A stretch of 64,000 nt of DNA from Gammaproteobacteria bacterium (GCA_020445255.1 JAGRGY010000016.1:175081-239080), one strand, 5' to 3'. Counted from the stretch's first letter, positions 1 through 8,938 are shown. The notes: generated from the sequence alone by a model not told the origin. Numbers and translations are program-made.

Positions 1-54
1 GCCATCCGATAGCCGGGCAGCGTGTGACGTCAATGGCGGTACGGTTCTTACCGG

Positions 55-480
55 TCAGGCCTCGTCAATCTGCGGTTCGATCCTGACAGGGCACGTGAGC
101 GAACGGGCGATCAGGCACGCGCGATGCGCCTTGTCGACCACGCGTCTGGCCAGCGCTGAAGAACCGGCCGGTACGCTCAGGCGTGGTCGGATCGTGATGG
201 TGCTGAAGCGATAGCCCGCACCCTTCTCGAACTCGAGCTGACCAAGCGCTTCGGAGTCATAGCTGTTGATCTCGAGTTTGGCGCGCTCGGCCATCAGGAC
301 CACGTAGTTTGCCAGGCAGATCTCCGCTGCACTGACCAACAGGTGTTCAGGGCTGAACCTGCCCCGGTCATGCGGACCTCCGACCGGCAGCGCGTCATGA
401 CCATCGATGTCGACGCTTCCCGCGGCGCCCTCGCGGGTCCACCGGTAGCGGGTCAGGTACTCCATCGGCAGCTCCGCCAT
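55..480 (-). CDS. OsmC/Ohr-family peroxide-reducing protein
   Basis: This 141-residue protein has the compact OsmC/Ohr layout. A segment reading SPEHLLVSAAEICL (43-56) carries the first conserved cysteine (Cys55), and AHRACLIARSL (118-128) carries the second (Cys122). In the family the two cysteines reduce organic hydroperoxides in the cytoplasm. The start is placed at 480 because AAGGAG lies 5 bases before that ATG; an in-frame start 24 bases upstream has no such site. The next gene upstream on the same strand is the DUF2470 protein, and a run of ten C lies between them. The exact subfamily (OsmC, Ohr or YhfA-like) was not resolved. Confidence 0.85.
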   Translation of the reverse strand: MAELPMEYLTRYRWTREGAAGSVDIDGHDALPVGGPHDRGRFSPEHLLVSAAEICLANYVVLMAERAKLEINSYDSEALGQLEFEKGAGYRFSTITIRPRLSVPAGSSALARRVVDKAHRACLIARSLTCPVRIEPQIDEA

Positions 481-505
481 CGTTTCTCCTTGCAATCCGA
501 TCAAT

Positions 506-515
506 CCCCCCCCCC
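506..515. repeat. Homopolymer run of ten C (ten G on the minus strand)
   Basis: Ten consecutive C lie in the 66-base gap between the DUF2470 gene and the OsmC gene, about 25 bases upstream of the OsmC start. Tracts of this kind slip during replication and are also common sequencing-error sites. The tract is outside both reading frames, so any effect would be on expression of the OsmC gene. Confidence 0.9.
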
Positions 516-546
516 GCCAAATGCCGCGGGGCGGAGAGGTATCGAT

Positions 547-1242
547 TCACCAGCCGTCGACCAGCATCTTGCGCAGGGCCTCTACCGAGTCGGCTACCGC
601 GCGCAGCGGGATGCGCACGTGCGCATCTCCACAACGCAGGTCGATACCCTCGGGATCGATTCCGGCGATGGCAATCGCATCCGCACCGGCGCGCATTGCG
701 GCAATCTCGGGGCGAACCATCAATCCGGGCAGCGCGTCGTCGGTAAGCCGCGTGATCAGGGCCGCCTCATCGCCGGAGGCAAACGGGTTTGCACGCAGAA
801 TGCGGTCATTGCCGAACCAGCGTGCGGTCGCGAAACCGCCGTTCCAATGAAAATGCAGCGGACGGAAGCGGTAGAATCGGAAGCCGAGCTGTTCGTGGTA
901 GGTGCGCGTTCGTGGGTAATAGCGAAAGTAGCGGTCGCCATCGATACCAGGCTCTGTGGGACCCAGTTCACCGACTGCGCTCAGACGGCCGAGCTGCTGC
1001 ACATCGCCGTCTCCAGGTTCCGAGACGAGCAGTCCACAACGCGGATCGCCATCGACATTGTGCGTGTGTTGCGACAGGTGGCTGAGCAGGAAGAGCGGCA
1101 GGCCGTCGTGCCCCAGTATGTATGGCGCTACCGATCCAAAGGGATAACCAGGGTGTTCCTGCGAATGCGTCGATAGCACACCGTGCAGGCTGCTGGCCAG
1201 CAGCTGGCGTGCAGCCGATGCCTGTAGTTCCGCGTTCGACAT
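547..1242 (-). CDS. HugZ-like pyridoxamine-phosphate-oxidase-fold protein with DUF2470 tail
   Basis: The protein has 231 residues from the ATG at 1242. The N-terminal part is a split-barrel domain (for example VLSTHSQEHPGYPFGSV, then CGLLVSEPGDGDVQQLGRL), typical of FMN- or heme-binding PNPOx-like proteins. The C-terminal third has the DUF2470 pattern ending in HVRIPLRAVADSVEALRKML. Relatives include the HugZ heme oxygenase family and general flavin-fold proteins, so a role in heme or flavin handling is plausible but not shown. A GTG start at 1290 is also in frame; neither start has a strong ribosome site. It lies upstream of the OsmC gene on the same strand and may be co-transcribed with it. 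Confidence 0.82.
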   Translation of the reverse strand: MSNAELQASAARQLLASSLHGVLSTHSQEHPGYPFGSVAPYILGHDGLPLFLLSHLSQHTHNVDGDPRCGLLVSEPGDGDVQQLGRLSAVGELGPTEPGIDGDRYFRYYPRTRTYHEQLGFRFYRFRPLHFHWNGGFATARWFGNDRILRANPFASGDEAALITRLTDDALPGLMVRPEIAAMRAGADAIAIAGIDPEGIDLRCGDAHVRIPLRAVADSVEALRKMLVDGW

Positions 1243-1320
1243 ACGCGCAATGTAGCAGACCCACCCGCAGTTCGCGCGCCGGTCATTCACCGGGCATGTG
1301 TTCGGGCGCGGATGCCGCGT

Positions 1321-1515
1321 TCAGTCGGACATGAAATTGGCGGACTGCTGTTTCAGCTCGTCGGAAACCTTGCTTGCCGACTGCGGGGCGGCCGACGTCT
1401 GCTCGTCAGGCGCCGCGGTCTGCTGAGCCGTGTTGTCCATGTGCATGACCGCCTGGTTGACCTGGTCGATGCCGCAGCGCGAGTCGACTTCGTCCAGCTC
1501 GCCCAACATCGCTGT
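1321..1515 (-). pseudogene. Remnant of a methyl-accepting chemotaxis protein signalling tail
   Basis: Reading the minus strand in one frame gives GIDQVNQAVMHMDNTAQQTA followed by DEQTSAAPQSASKVSDEL. This matches the end of the MCP signalling domain, which normally reads like GIEQVNQAVTQMDQVTQQNAA then EEASAASQSL. The usual NAALVEEA segment is degraded to TAAPDEQT. Only about 65 codons remain and no start, membrane or HAMP region precedes them. It sits just downstream of the photolyase gene on the same strand. It is best read as a decayed fragment left by a deletion or rearrangement. Confidence 0.65.
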
Positions 1516-1544
1516 GGCGTCGGCGGGCACGGCGGTCGGTGCGT

Positions 1545-3092
1545 TTAATCGACCCGGCCGCCAGCTATGCTGCGCCTGAGGCGATTGGCTGCGTCGCGGA
1601 CGGCGTGCCGCTGGCCCGCGTCGAGACGGCCGAGACTGCGCCATTGCATACCGGCGCGCGGGTGATCGGCGAAGCGCTTTTCGTGGCGCAGCAGGAAGTC
1701 CCAGTACAACGTCGTGAACGGACATGCCTTGTCACCGGTCCGGACGTCCGGCGCGTAGCGGCAGCCCTTGCAATAGTTGCTCATGCGCTGGATGTAACGC
1801 CCGGACGCGACATACGGTTTGGAGGCCAGCAGGCCGCCGTCGGCATATTGCGACATGCCGAGCGTGTTCGGTGCCTCGACCCATTCGACCGCGTCGACGT
1901 AGACCGCCAGATACCACGCGTGGACCTGCGCCGGGTCGACGCCGTACAGCAGTGCGAACAGCCCGGTTACCATAAGGCGCTGGATGTGGTGTGCATAGCC
2001 GAATTCGAGTGTCTGCCCAATGACCGAGCGGAGGCACTGCATGTCGGTATCGCCGCTCCAGTAGAATGCCGGCAGGTCGGCTTGCGCTTGCAAGGCGTTG
2101 CAATCCAGATAGCCCGGCATCTCGCTCCAGTACACGCCACGTACGTATTCGCGCCAGCCGAGAACCTGGCGCACGAATCCTTCGACCGACTGCAGCGTGG
2201 CGCGTTGCTCGGCGAGTGTCGAGGTCGCGGCGTCGATGACCTCGCGCGGGTCGAGCAGTCCGAGGTTCAGCGCTGCAGACAATGCCGAGTGGTGCAGGAA
2301 GGGCTGGCCGGTCCACATGGCGTCCTGGTACGGCCCGAATGCCGGCAGGCGCCGGTCGATGAAATCGTCCAGTGCGGCGAGCGCCTGCTCTCGCGTTACC
2401 GGCCAGTCGAAGCCCTCGGTGTGGCCCGGGTTGTCGGGGAAATGCCGTTGCACCGCATCGAGCGCGCCGCGCGTCAGCAGGTCGGGTACGAAGCCGGGCA
2501 GGGCGGGAGGCATGCCCGGGCCTTCGCGACCAAAAGACCGGCGGTTGTCCTGGTCGAAGTTCCAGCGCCCACCGATCGGCCCGTCGTCGGCCATCAGAAT
2601 GCCGTGGCGCCTGCGCATGTGGCGGTAGAAGTGTTCCATGACCAGCGTCTTGCGGCCTTCGCGCCAGTCGGCAAATTCGGCCGTGCTGCATAGGAATCGC
2701 GGGTCGTCGAGCACGTGCAGATTGATGCCGTGGCGGCGGCATGCGCGATCGATGGCCTGGCCGACGTCATACTCGCCTGGTTCGACCACACGCAGCCACG
2801 TGGGCCGCCGGCGACGCAACACGGCGTCGAGGGCGCTTGCGAAACTTTCGGCGCGATCATCGTCGAGCGTTACATATTCGACGCGGTAACCCTGGGTCTC
2901 GAGCCAGGCACGGTGATGCCGCATGGCGGCGATGAACAGTGCACTGCGCGCCTTGTGCGACCACACGCGCTGCGACTCTTCGCGCGATTCGATCATCAGC
3001 ACACGGTCGGTGTCGTGGCGCAGGCAGTCGAGCACCGGCGAGCGGCGATCGAGCTGGTCGCCGAGGATCAGCGCGATTCCCGCATCGTTCAC
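1545..3092 (-). CDS. Iron-sulfur (6-4) photolyase of the FeS-BCP/PhrB class
   Basis: This is a 515-residue flavoprotein of the deoxyribodipyrimidine photolyase-related family. It opens with IALILGDQLD and has the alpha-helical FAD domain in its second half. Four cysteines (353, 441, 444 and 457, the last three in YCKGC and KACPF) have the same spacing as the [4Fe-4S] ligands Cys350/438/441/454 of Agrobacterium PhrB, with a constant offset of three. That places it in the bacterial cryptochrome/photolyase class that repairs (6-4) photoproducts in light. The GTG at 3092 is chosen because GGAG lies 7 bases upstream and the family begins about there; an in-frame start at 3227 would add 45 unlikely residues. 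No lumazine synthase is in view. Confidence 0.88.
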   Translation of the reverse strand: MNDAGIALILGDQLDRRSPVLDCLRHDTDRVLMIESREESQRVWSHKARSALFIAAMRHHRAWLETQGYRVEYVTLDDDRAESFASALDAVLRRRRPTWLRVVEPGEYDVGQAIDRACRRHGINLHVLDDPRFLCSTAEFADWREGRKTLVMEHFYRHMRRRHGILMADDGPIGGRWNFDQDNRRSFGREGPGMPPALPGFVPDLLTRGALDAVQRHFPDNPGHTEGFDWPVTREQALAALDDFIDRRLPAFGPYQDAMWTGQPFLHHSALSAALNLGLLDPREVIDAATSTLAEQRATLQSVEGFVRQVLGWREYVRGVYWSEMPGYLDCNALQAQADLPAFYWSGDTDMQCLRSVIGQTLEFGYAHHIQRLMVTGLFALLYGVDPAQVHAWYLAVYVDAVEWVEAPNTLGMSQYADGGLLASKPYVASGRYIQRMSNYCKGCRYAPDVRTGDKACPFTTLYWDFLLRHEKRFADHPRAGMQWRSLGRLDAGQRHAVRDAANRLRRSIAGGRVD

Positions 3093-3323
3093 GACGTTCT
3101 CCGGGCCGGTAGGCGCAGCCAGCCGCGCAGCTCGTCCCGCATCGTGCCGCGGGTTCCATTGCTTGATGGGTTCGTCGGGAAAGTCTGCGCGTCTGCACAG
3201 CCAGGCCGGGTTTGGTGTGCGAGGCACTGTCGTCGTGGCAGTCGTGCAGTCTGGGGGATCGACAGTAGCCCCGCGTTGGCCGTGGTCGGGAGTGTGCGCG
3301 CGGAGACCGGCCGGGCCGATCGT

Positions 3324-3668
3324 TCAGGGCCGGTCCTGCTCATGCGCATTACCGATCTTTCCCGCCTGTCGACATGCACGGCACTCCACAGCTCTTGCGC
3401 TTATGTGGCCCTTGGCCTCTTCGAAATACCACTTCTGATCGGCAGCGCGCCAGATCTCCCGTCGTCCGCAGGTCCGGCACACGAACGGTTGATCCAGATA
3501 GAACTCCGGCAAAGGGCCATGGGTGTTGATGTGATCGAGCTTGCCGTGGTCTGCCGGGACCGCCGACGGATGATGTCGCTGCTGCAGCGGATGCAGGTTC
3601 AACACGCGTTCCGCCTCGCGAAATGCCTTGTCGCTGACGGGCCTGCCCCTGTCGGATCGCCTGCTCAT
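3324..3668 (-). CDS. Small zinc-ribbon protein
   Basis: This 114-residue protein carries two CxxC pairs, FVCRTCGRREIW (62-73) and VECRACRQAGK (93-103). They are separated by an aromatic segment containing KWYFEEAKG. This is the pattern of the small family annotated as probable zinc-ribbon domain; the pairs would bind one zinc ion. Function in the family is unknown. It lies upstream of the photolyase on the same strand, about 230 bases away, so a shared transcript is possible but unproven. Bases 3669-3912, between this gene and the methyltransferase, show no convincing gene. Confidence 0.75.
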   Translation of the reverse strand: MSRRSDRGRPVSDKAFREAERVLNLHPLQQRHHPSAVPADHGKLDHINTHGPLPEFYLDQPFVCRTCGRREIWRAADQKWYFEEAKGHISARAVECRACRQAGKIGNAHEQDRP

Positions 3669-3912
3669 CCAGTTTCCTGTTCCACACGCAACGTATCACT
3701 CAGCCTCGCCACAATGGCCCACGACACCGCACGCGATGGAGGGCCGGCCGAGGCCATCGCGAGTCAGCGTAGCACTGTGGTAGACGATTGAGGCAGCGTC
3801 CGAAGGTGGCGCCACGTCATACAAGGAACCGGACACCAGAGGGTCCGGCGTGCCTGGATGACCGACCCGCCGCGCGCGACCTTCTGGCTGCGATCGATGC
3901 GGACGGCCGCGT

Positions 3913-4722
3913 TCAGCAGAGCCGGAACACGCCGCGCACATACCGGATCTGACCTTCCTCGAGACCGCGCCGGGCGTTGCCGGCCTTCTCGGCGAGATCG
4001 TCGACGAATATCTTCAATCCCAGTTGTCCCTCGGGGGCAGGCGTCGAGTTGGCGACATTCGTGCCCAACTGGGTATCGCTGACGTCCTCGAACCTTTCGG
4101 CAACTAAGCCGCAGCCCTCAAGCACTGACAGCAGCTCTTCGGTATTGACGAGATGGCTGTGCGCCGGTTCGGTCGCCCAGGGCAAAGGAAAGTAGGAAAG
4201 GGGTACATGGCCTGCCACGACTTCCTGGAAGACGAACCGGCCGCCAGGCTTCATGACCCTGACGATCTCGCTGTAAAGCCGCTGCTTCGGTGCGATATTC
4301 ATCCCGACGTTCTGCATCCATACCGCATCGAAGGTGTTGTCGGGATAAGGCATTTCGAGCGCGCTGCCCTGGCGCACGGCGATCCGCTCCTCGAGCCCGG
4401 TCAGACGGTTCAACAGCAGGGCGCCGGTACAATAGTCCACCGACATTTCGATACAGTCGACACGGCAGCCGACCTCAGCAGCGAGCAGGCGTGCGCAGCC
4501 GGCCAGCCCGGCCCCGACATCGAGCACCTGATGTTCGGCCGCGAGCTTGGCCATCACCAGCAACTCGCGCGATGCCTGCAATCCGCCGGTGTGGAAGTGG
4601 TCGAGCGCGCCCAGTTCGGCCGGTGAAAGTTCGCGGTCCGTATCCAGCCCGGCCGCGCGGATGCCGGCAAGGATGCGCGTCTCGATGTCGGCGGCGGAAT
4701 AGTGTTGTTCGAGACTGCACAT
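3913..4722 (-). CDS. Class I SAM-dependent methyltransferase
   Basis: The protein has 269 residues from the ATG at 4722. Motif I is VLDVGAGLAGCARLLA and is followed by an acidic residue at the end of strand 2 (CRVDCIEMS). Motif II/III is FDAVWMQNVGMN, and then comes a conserved VRVMKPGGRFVFQEV. This is the Methyltransf_11 layout of enzymes that methylate small molecules, often amines, sterols or quinones. The substrate cannot be told. An upstream in-frame start would add 35 low-complexity residues; GAGGG lies about 8 bases before the chosen ATG. Bases 4723-5017, between this gene and mscS, hold no gene that I can support. Confidence 0.8.
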   Translation of the reverse strand: MCSLEQHYSAADIETRILAGIRAAGLDTDRELSPAELGALDHFHTGGLQASRELLVMAKLAAEHQVLDVGAGLAGCARLLAAEVGCRVDCIEMSVDYCTGALLLNRLTGLEERIAVRQGSALEMPYPDNTFDAVWMQNVGMNIAPKQRLYSEIVRVMKPGGRFVFQEVVAGHVPLSYFPLPWATEPAHSHLVNTEELLSVLEGCGLVAERFEDVSDTQLGTNVANSTPAPEGQLGLKIFVDDLAEKAGNARRGLEEGQIRYVRGVFRLC

Positions 4723-5017
4723 CAAATCGGCCCTCGGTTCTCGTGCAAGGCGGCCGCGGTTGCCCTTTGCCGTGCGTGCCGGCTGCGCACCGGAATGCGT
4801 TTCCGCCAGCGAATGGCGCAGATGCACGACCCGACATTCGCCAACCGCAAAACGCCGATTCTACGTCAGGGGCCTGGCGATGGCTGCGGTATTTCGGGAT
4901 CGACATCAGGTAGACAGACAGCGGGTTTCCGCGCGGCCGGATGGTGACGCCGAACTCATGGAGATACCACAGCGGCGTGGCGGCGGCAGGACGCGAAACC
5001 CGTCCGTTCCGCACCGT

Positions 5018-7168
5018 TCAACCACCCGTGCCGGTGCCGGCCGGCGCGGCTTCCGCCTCTGCGGCACGCTGACGCAGGAAGGCGTCGAAGCCGCTGCGCA
5101 GGTGCAGGTCGCGCTGTGGAAACGGCACTTCGATGCCGTATTCGCCGAGCTTGGTCTCGATCGCCCAGAGATAGGCCGCCTGCACGGCGCCGGGGCGCTT
5201 GACGGCCTCCGGCTTGAGCCAGACGACGAGTTCGAAATCAAGACTGCTGTCGCCGAAATTGACGAACCAGACCTGGGGGTTTTGGCGCTGGTTGTCCTTG
5301 AGCGTCCAGCGAACGGCGTCTGCGGCCTCGAGCACCGCCTTTTCGACCAGTTCCTTGTTGGTGCCGTAAGCGACGCCGAAGGACACATGGATCCGGCGAT
5401 GCGCCTCACGCAGCGTCCAGTTGGTCACCTCCTTGTTGATGAACTCCGAATTGGGAACCAGGATGTCGACGTTGTCGTTGGTCGTCAGCAGGGTGGCGCG
5501 CATGTTGATCTCCTTGACCTCACCCGTGACGCCGGACTGCAGCTCGACGAAGTCGCCGACCTTGAGGCTCTTTTCGAACAGGATGATCAGTCCGGCAACG
5601 AAGTTGCTCACCAGCGCCTGCATGCCGAAACCGATGCCGACACCCAGGGCGCTGGCCAGCAGTGCGAACTTGGTGAAATCGATGCCGATCGACGACAGGC
5701 CGATGATCAGACCCAGTGTCAGGATCACGTAGTGCGAGATGCGTCCAAGCGTGTACAGCGAACTCTGGTTGACCGCGGTACGGCGCGCTGCGAGCCGTCG
5801 CAAGCCGCGCTGCACAGCCTTGGACAGCAACCACGCGACCGTGATGAACACCACGACCCGCAGCAACCCGAAAGGCGTGACGGGAGTTTCGTTGATCTCG
5901 AACAGTGAGGTGCTGAGCAGCGTGCTCGCGCTTTCGAGGCCGGATCTCGCGAGCTCGATGGTGCCTGTCAAGCTGCGCGCGACGGCTGATTCTTTCGCGC
6001 GCAGTCGCTGTTCCACCAGCTGTGCCGCAAACGCGAGTTGGCGGCTTTCGAGGTCCACCGATGCGTTCGTCTTCTGTACCGATCGAATCAGCTTCTGCGC
6101 CCCGCTTTCGGCCCCCTGATCGATCTTCCCATCGGCCGCGTCGCCGCGGCCGAGTGCGTCCTGTATGCGGGCGACGGCGTTTTTCCAGTATTTGCGTCGT
6201 GGTGCGAGTCCCTCGACGAGCTCCTGGTCTGCCTTTGCAAGTGAGCGGAGCTGGTCGGCCGAAGAACCATCGCTCGTCGTGAAGCGAATGAGTTCCGCAA
6301 TCGCTTCGGCGCGCGCCGCGATGAGTTCCGTTCTCTTGACGCGCAGGTCGCGGTCAAGGATGCGCAGCGTATCCACACGCGACTGGAAAGAAGCGGCAGA
6401 GGCATCAGTTATCGGGTTGGATGACGAAATGGCTTCGTCGTCGCGGAAACTGGCCGCCTCGGACAGCGCGATGTCCTTGACGCGTTCCCAGTCCACGATC
6501 TCACCTTGCGTCATTTTCAGTCGATCCGCGATATCGGCGACCTCTTTCTGCAGTGTCGCCTGCAGCGTCTGCAGTCTGGCGAGGGTGGCCTTGCGCCTCT
6601 CCAGTTCGAGACCTTCGCGTTCAATCTCGACTCTCGACAGCATCAAGGCGAGGCCTGCCTCGAGACGCGTGGGATCGGTGTCGGCCATGTCAAGGTACGC
6701 GACCTTCTTGCGCGACTGCTGTTTGCGCTCGGCGACCAACAGATCCTTCTGCCAGGAGATCTCGTCCTGCTGACTGGCGATGCTTTCGTTGAGCTGGATC
6801 AGCTTTTCGTTTCTGGAGAAGGCCTGCTCCAGCGAGTAGGTCTCCTGCGGCGGCGGAAGTGCTTCGCCGAGCTTGGCCTCCTGTTCGCGATCGGCCGGGT
6901 ACCCGCCGAGTTGTTCCTGCAGGCGCGCGACGGCCGGCAGAATCTCGGCGCGTCGATCTTCGCCCAGCCCCCCCGGAATCTTGCCGAGCAAATCGCTGGT
7001 TTCGGACACCCGTTTGGCCAGTTCTTCCTCGCTCAGGGGATCCGCGGGTGCGAAGTAGCTCCACCAGTCGGCCGTCAGACGAGCCGGGTCGGGCGGGGCG
7101 GACTCCGCGTACGCGTTCAGGGCAACTGCTGTGCATAGGAACAAACAGATCAGCATGCGCAATTGCAT
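5018..7168 (-). CDS. Large mechanosensitive ion channel of the MscS family
   Basis: The protein has 716 residues. It starts with a Sec signal peptide (MQLRMLICLFLCTAVALNAYA), followed by about 400 residues rich in heptad-like charged helices, probably a periplasmic coiled-coil domain. Several membrane helices come next, and then the MscS core with a glycine/alanine-rich pore helix containing GVGIGFGMQALVSNFVAG near residue 510 and a beta domain. Such channels open under membrane tension and release solutes during osmotic downshock; the large size resembles MscK or YbiO. The ATG shares its A with the stop codon of corA (TAATG), so the start at 7168 is well supported and translation is probably coupled. 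Confidence 0.88.
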   Translation of the reverse strand: MQLRMLICLFLCTAVALNAYAESAPPDPARLTADWWSYFAPADPLSEEELAKRVSETSDLLGKIPGGLGEDRRAEILPAVARLQEQLGGYPADREQEAKLGEALPPPQETYSLEQAFSRNEKLIQLNESIASQQDEISWQKDLLVAERKQQSRKKVAYLDMADTDPTRLEAGLALMLSRVEIEREGLELERRKATLARLQTLQATLQKEVADIADRLKMTQGEIVDWERVKDIALSEAASFRDDEAISSSNPITDASAASFQSRVDTLRILDRDLRVKRTELIAARAEAIAELIRFTTSDGSSADQLRSLAKADQELVEGLAPRRKYWKNAVARIQDALGRGDAADGKIDQGAESGAQKLIRSVQKTNASVDLESRQLAFAAQLVEQRLRAKESAVARSLTGTIELARSGLESASTLLSTSLFEINETPVTPFGLLRVVVFITVAWLLSKAVQRGLRRLAARRTAVNQSSLYTLGRISHYVILTLGLIIGLSSIGIDFTKFALLASALGVGIGFGMQALVSNFVAGLIILFEKSLKVGDFVELQSGVTGEVKEINMRATLLTTNDNVDILVPNSEFINKEVTNWTLREAHRRIHVSFGVAYGTNKELVEKAVLEAADAVRWTLKDNQRQNPQVWFVNFGDSSLDFELVVWLKPEAVKRPGAVQAAYLWAIETKLGEYGIEVPFPQRDLHLRSGFDAFLRQRAAEAEAAPAGTGTGG

Positions 7169-8142
7169 TACAGCCACCTCTTGCGTCGAAAAGTGATGAG
7201 CAGCGTACCGGCCACGAGGACCATGATGCCAAGCAGGGTGTAGTAGCCAAAGCGCGAATGAAGCTCCGGCATGTTTTCGAAGTTCATGCCGTAGATACCG
7301 GCGAGGAAGCTGAGCGGGACGAAAATCGCGGTGATGATGGTCAGGATGCGCATGATCTGGTTCAGCCGGTGCGAGGCGACCGATATGTAACCGTCGATCA
7401 GGTCCGAGGCCTGCTGGTAGTACAGGTCGGATAGGCTGGCAGCACGCTCCCACTGCTCGTAGACATCGGCGAGTTCGTGGTGCAGGTCCGAGTCGAGACC
7501 GGGTGCGGGCGATTGATGAAGTTCGCGCGCGACCGTCACGTGGTAGTGGCAGAATCGACGGATCCGCGTCAGATCAGCCTTGTAACCGATCAACTCCGAC
7601 AGCGTCTCGTCGGTGCCCTTGGACAGCACCGTTGCCTCGATCTCTTCCAGGCGCGGTTCGAGCGCCATCAACACCCCGAGGTAGCGGTCGACCATCAGCC
7701 TGGCCAGGCGCGCGGCGAAGGCGCCAGGAGAGCATGCAATGGATGACGATCGAGAATCGATCTCCTCGCTCAGCCGCCGAATGCTGGGCGATTCGTCGGA
7801 GTGTCGCGTCACCAGAAAGCGCGGTCCGACGAACATCGCGATCTGAATGGTCCTGCAGTCGATCGATTCGGAATCGGCGGACAGACCTTTGAACAACAGG
7901 AAACTGTGGTCGCCGAACACCTCGAGCTTCGGTGGATGCCGGTCACGCGATGCGTCCTGAAGCGCAAGGCGATGCAGGCCGAAGGCCGACGCCAGCGTCT
8001 CCCGATCGGCGGGGCTCAGCGGTCCCGCGATATCCACCCAGATGACGTCATCGGACGATTGCCGCCAGGCGTCCAGCAGTTCGGCGCCGCCGTGACGCGG
8101 TTCCGCGTCCGCGTTCGGTTTGAAGAGTCGAATCTCGAACAT
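7168..8142 (-). CDS. corA: CorA-type magnesium/cobalt transporter
   Basis: This 324-residue protein has the CorA plan: a long soluble N-terminal funnel domain, a long stalk helix (about 220-283), and two C-terminal membrane helices (264-283 and 300-318) joined by a loop with the signature YGMNFENMPEL (GMN at 285-287). It ends with a basic tail. CorA proteins form pentameric channels for Mg2+ or other divalent ions in the inner membrane. A strong site (GGAGGGGG) precedes the ATG at 8142. The gene overlaps mscS by one base, so the two channels are made together. Bases 8143-8364 upstream contain no gene that I can support. Confidence 0.92.
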   Translation of the reverse strand: MFEIRLFKPNADAEPRHGGAELLDAWRQSSDDVIWVDIAGPLSPADRETLASAFGLHRLALQDASRDRHPPKLEVFGDHSFLLFKGLSADSESIDCRTIQIAMFVGPRFLVTRHSDESPSIRRLSEEIDSRSSSIACSPGAFAARLARLMVDRYLGVLMALEPRLEEIEATVLSKGTDETLSELIGYKADLTRIRRFCHYHVTVARELHQSPAPGLDSDLHHELADVYEQWERAASLSDLYYQQASDLIDGYISVASHRLNQIMRILTIITAIFVPLSFLAGIYGMNFENMPELHSRFGYYTLLGIMVLVAGTLLITFRRKRWL

Positions 8143-8364
8143 GCCCCCTCCGGTATCTGTGACTCGGCGCCCGGAGCGTCCGGTTTCACCACGTACCGCC
8201 GGGCCGATTCGTTGTCCGCGTCTGCCACTGTACCGGGCCTGGCGCGCGGTTGAAACGTGGGGCTACCGGGGGTTGCAGGGTGATCCTGGGTGGTCGACTA
8301 TCGACGGCTGCGAGTCGATTCGTCTGCCGGCGGGGCGTACTCAGGGGCAGATTCAGTACGCCGG

Positions 8365-8640
8365 TCAGATTCGAAACCCCAGCGTTTCCGACATCTCGCT
8401 TCCCGCTGCCAGCATGTCGTCTATCCACGCCTTGCGCCGGCGCTCGATCGGCGCATACACCGACAGCCCGGCGGCGACGCTGCCGGTGCTGTCGTACAGC
8501 AGTACACCGATGCAGCCGGTGTCGATCTCGGCCTCTTCATTGTCGAGCGCACAGCTGCTCGACGCTCGCGCGGCATTCGTCGGTCAGTCGCGCCAGCGTT
8601 GTGATGGTGCTGCGGGTACAGGCGAGAATTGGGGTCCGAG
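8365..8640 (-). pseudogene. Truncated, frameshifted duplicate of an IclR regulator 3' end
   Basis: The minus strand encodes EEAEIDTGCIGVLLYDSTGS and AAGLSVYAPIERRRKAWIDD and ends in LGFRI. This is close to the C-terminus of the intact IclR regulator at 9176-9937. The DNA match continues upstream past a net two-base deletion near 8555, which breaks the frame, to about 8640, and then fades. No DNA-binding domain is present. It is therefore a partial gene copy from an old duplication or from recombination with a paralogue, and should not be annotated as a functional gene. Confidence 0.8.
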
Positions 8641-8755
8641 CAGAAACTCGATGAGCCCATGATGCACCTCACCGCCATGCAAGCATCGATTTCCACTCTG
8701 ACCGCGAATGCCGCCGAATGTTTCTGAGGCGGCATTCTCTGAATGGGTTTGCGTG

Positions 8756-8938
8756 CTAGGTGCGCTGCTTGCTCTGACGCCGCATCTCGGCAACGACGTG
8801 TGAAGTGGGGAAGATTCTGCGGGCGATGCGGATAGTGCTTCGTGCGGCCCTGCCGCCGGGGGTGTAGAGCAGACCGTCGCCACCGACGAAATAGTGCTGC
8901 TCGAGGAAGTTGCGCGCCAAGTCTTGTAATTGGTTCAT
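8756..8938 (-). CDS. Hypothetical 60-residue protein
   Basis: A short frame opens with MNQLQDLARNFLEQHYFVGG and ends with a basic tail (EMRRQSKQRT). It lies between the IclR fragment and the intact IclR gene. No family is recognised and there is no clear ribosome site. The frame stays open upstream to 9079, with less protein-like content. The composition (amphipathic N-terminal helix, basic C-terminus) is plausible for a small protein. It may equally be part of the debris that surrounds the IclR duplication. Confidence 0.35.
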   Translation of the reverse strand: MNQLQDLARNFLEQHYFVGGDGLLYTPGGRAARSTIRIARRIFPTSHVVAEMRRQSKQRT

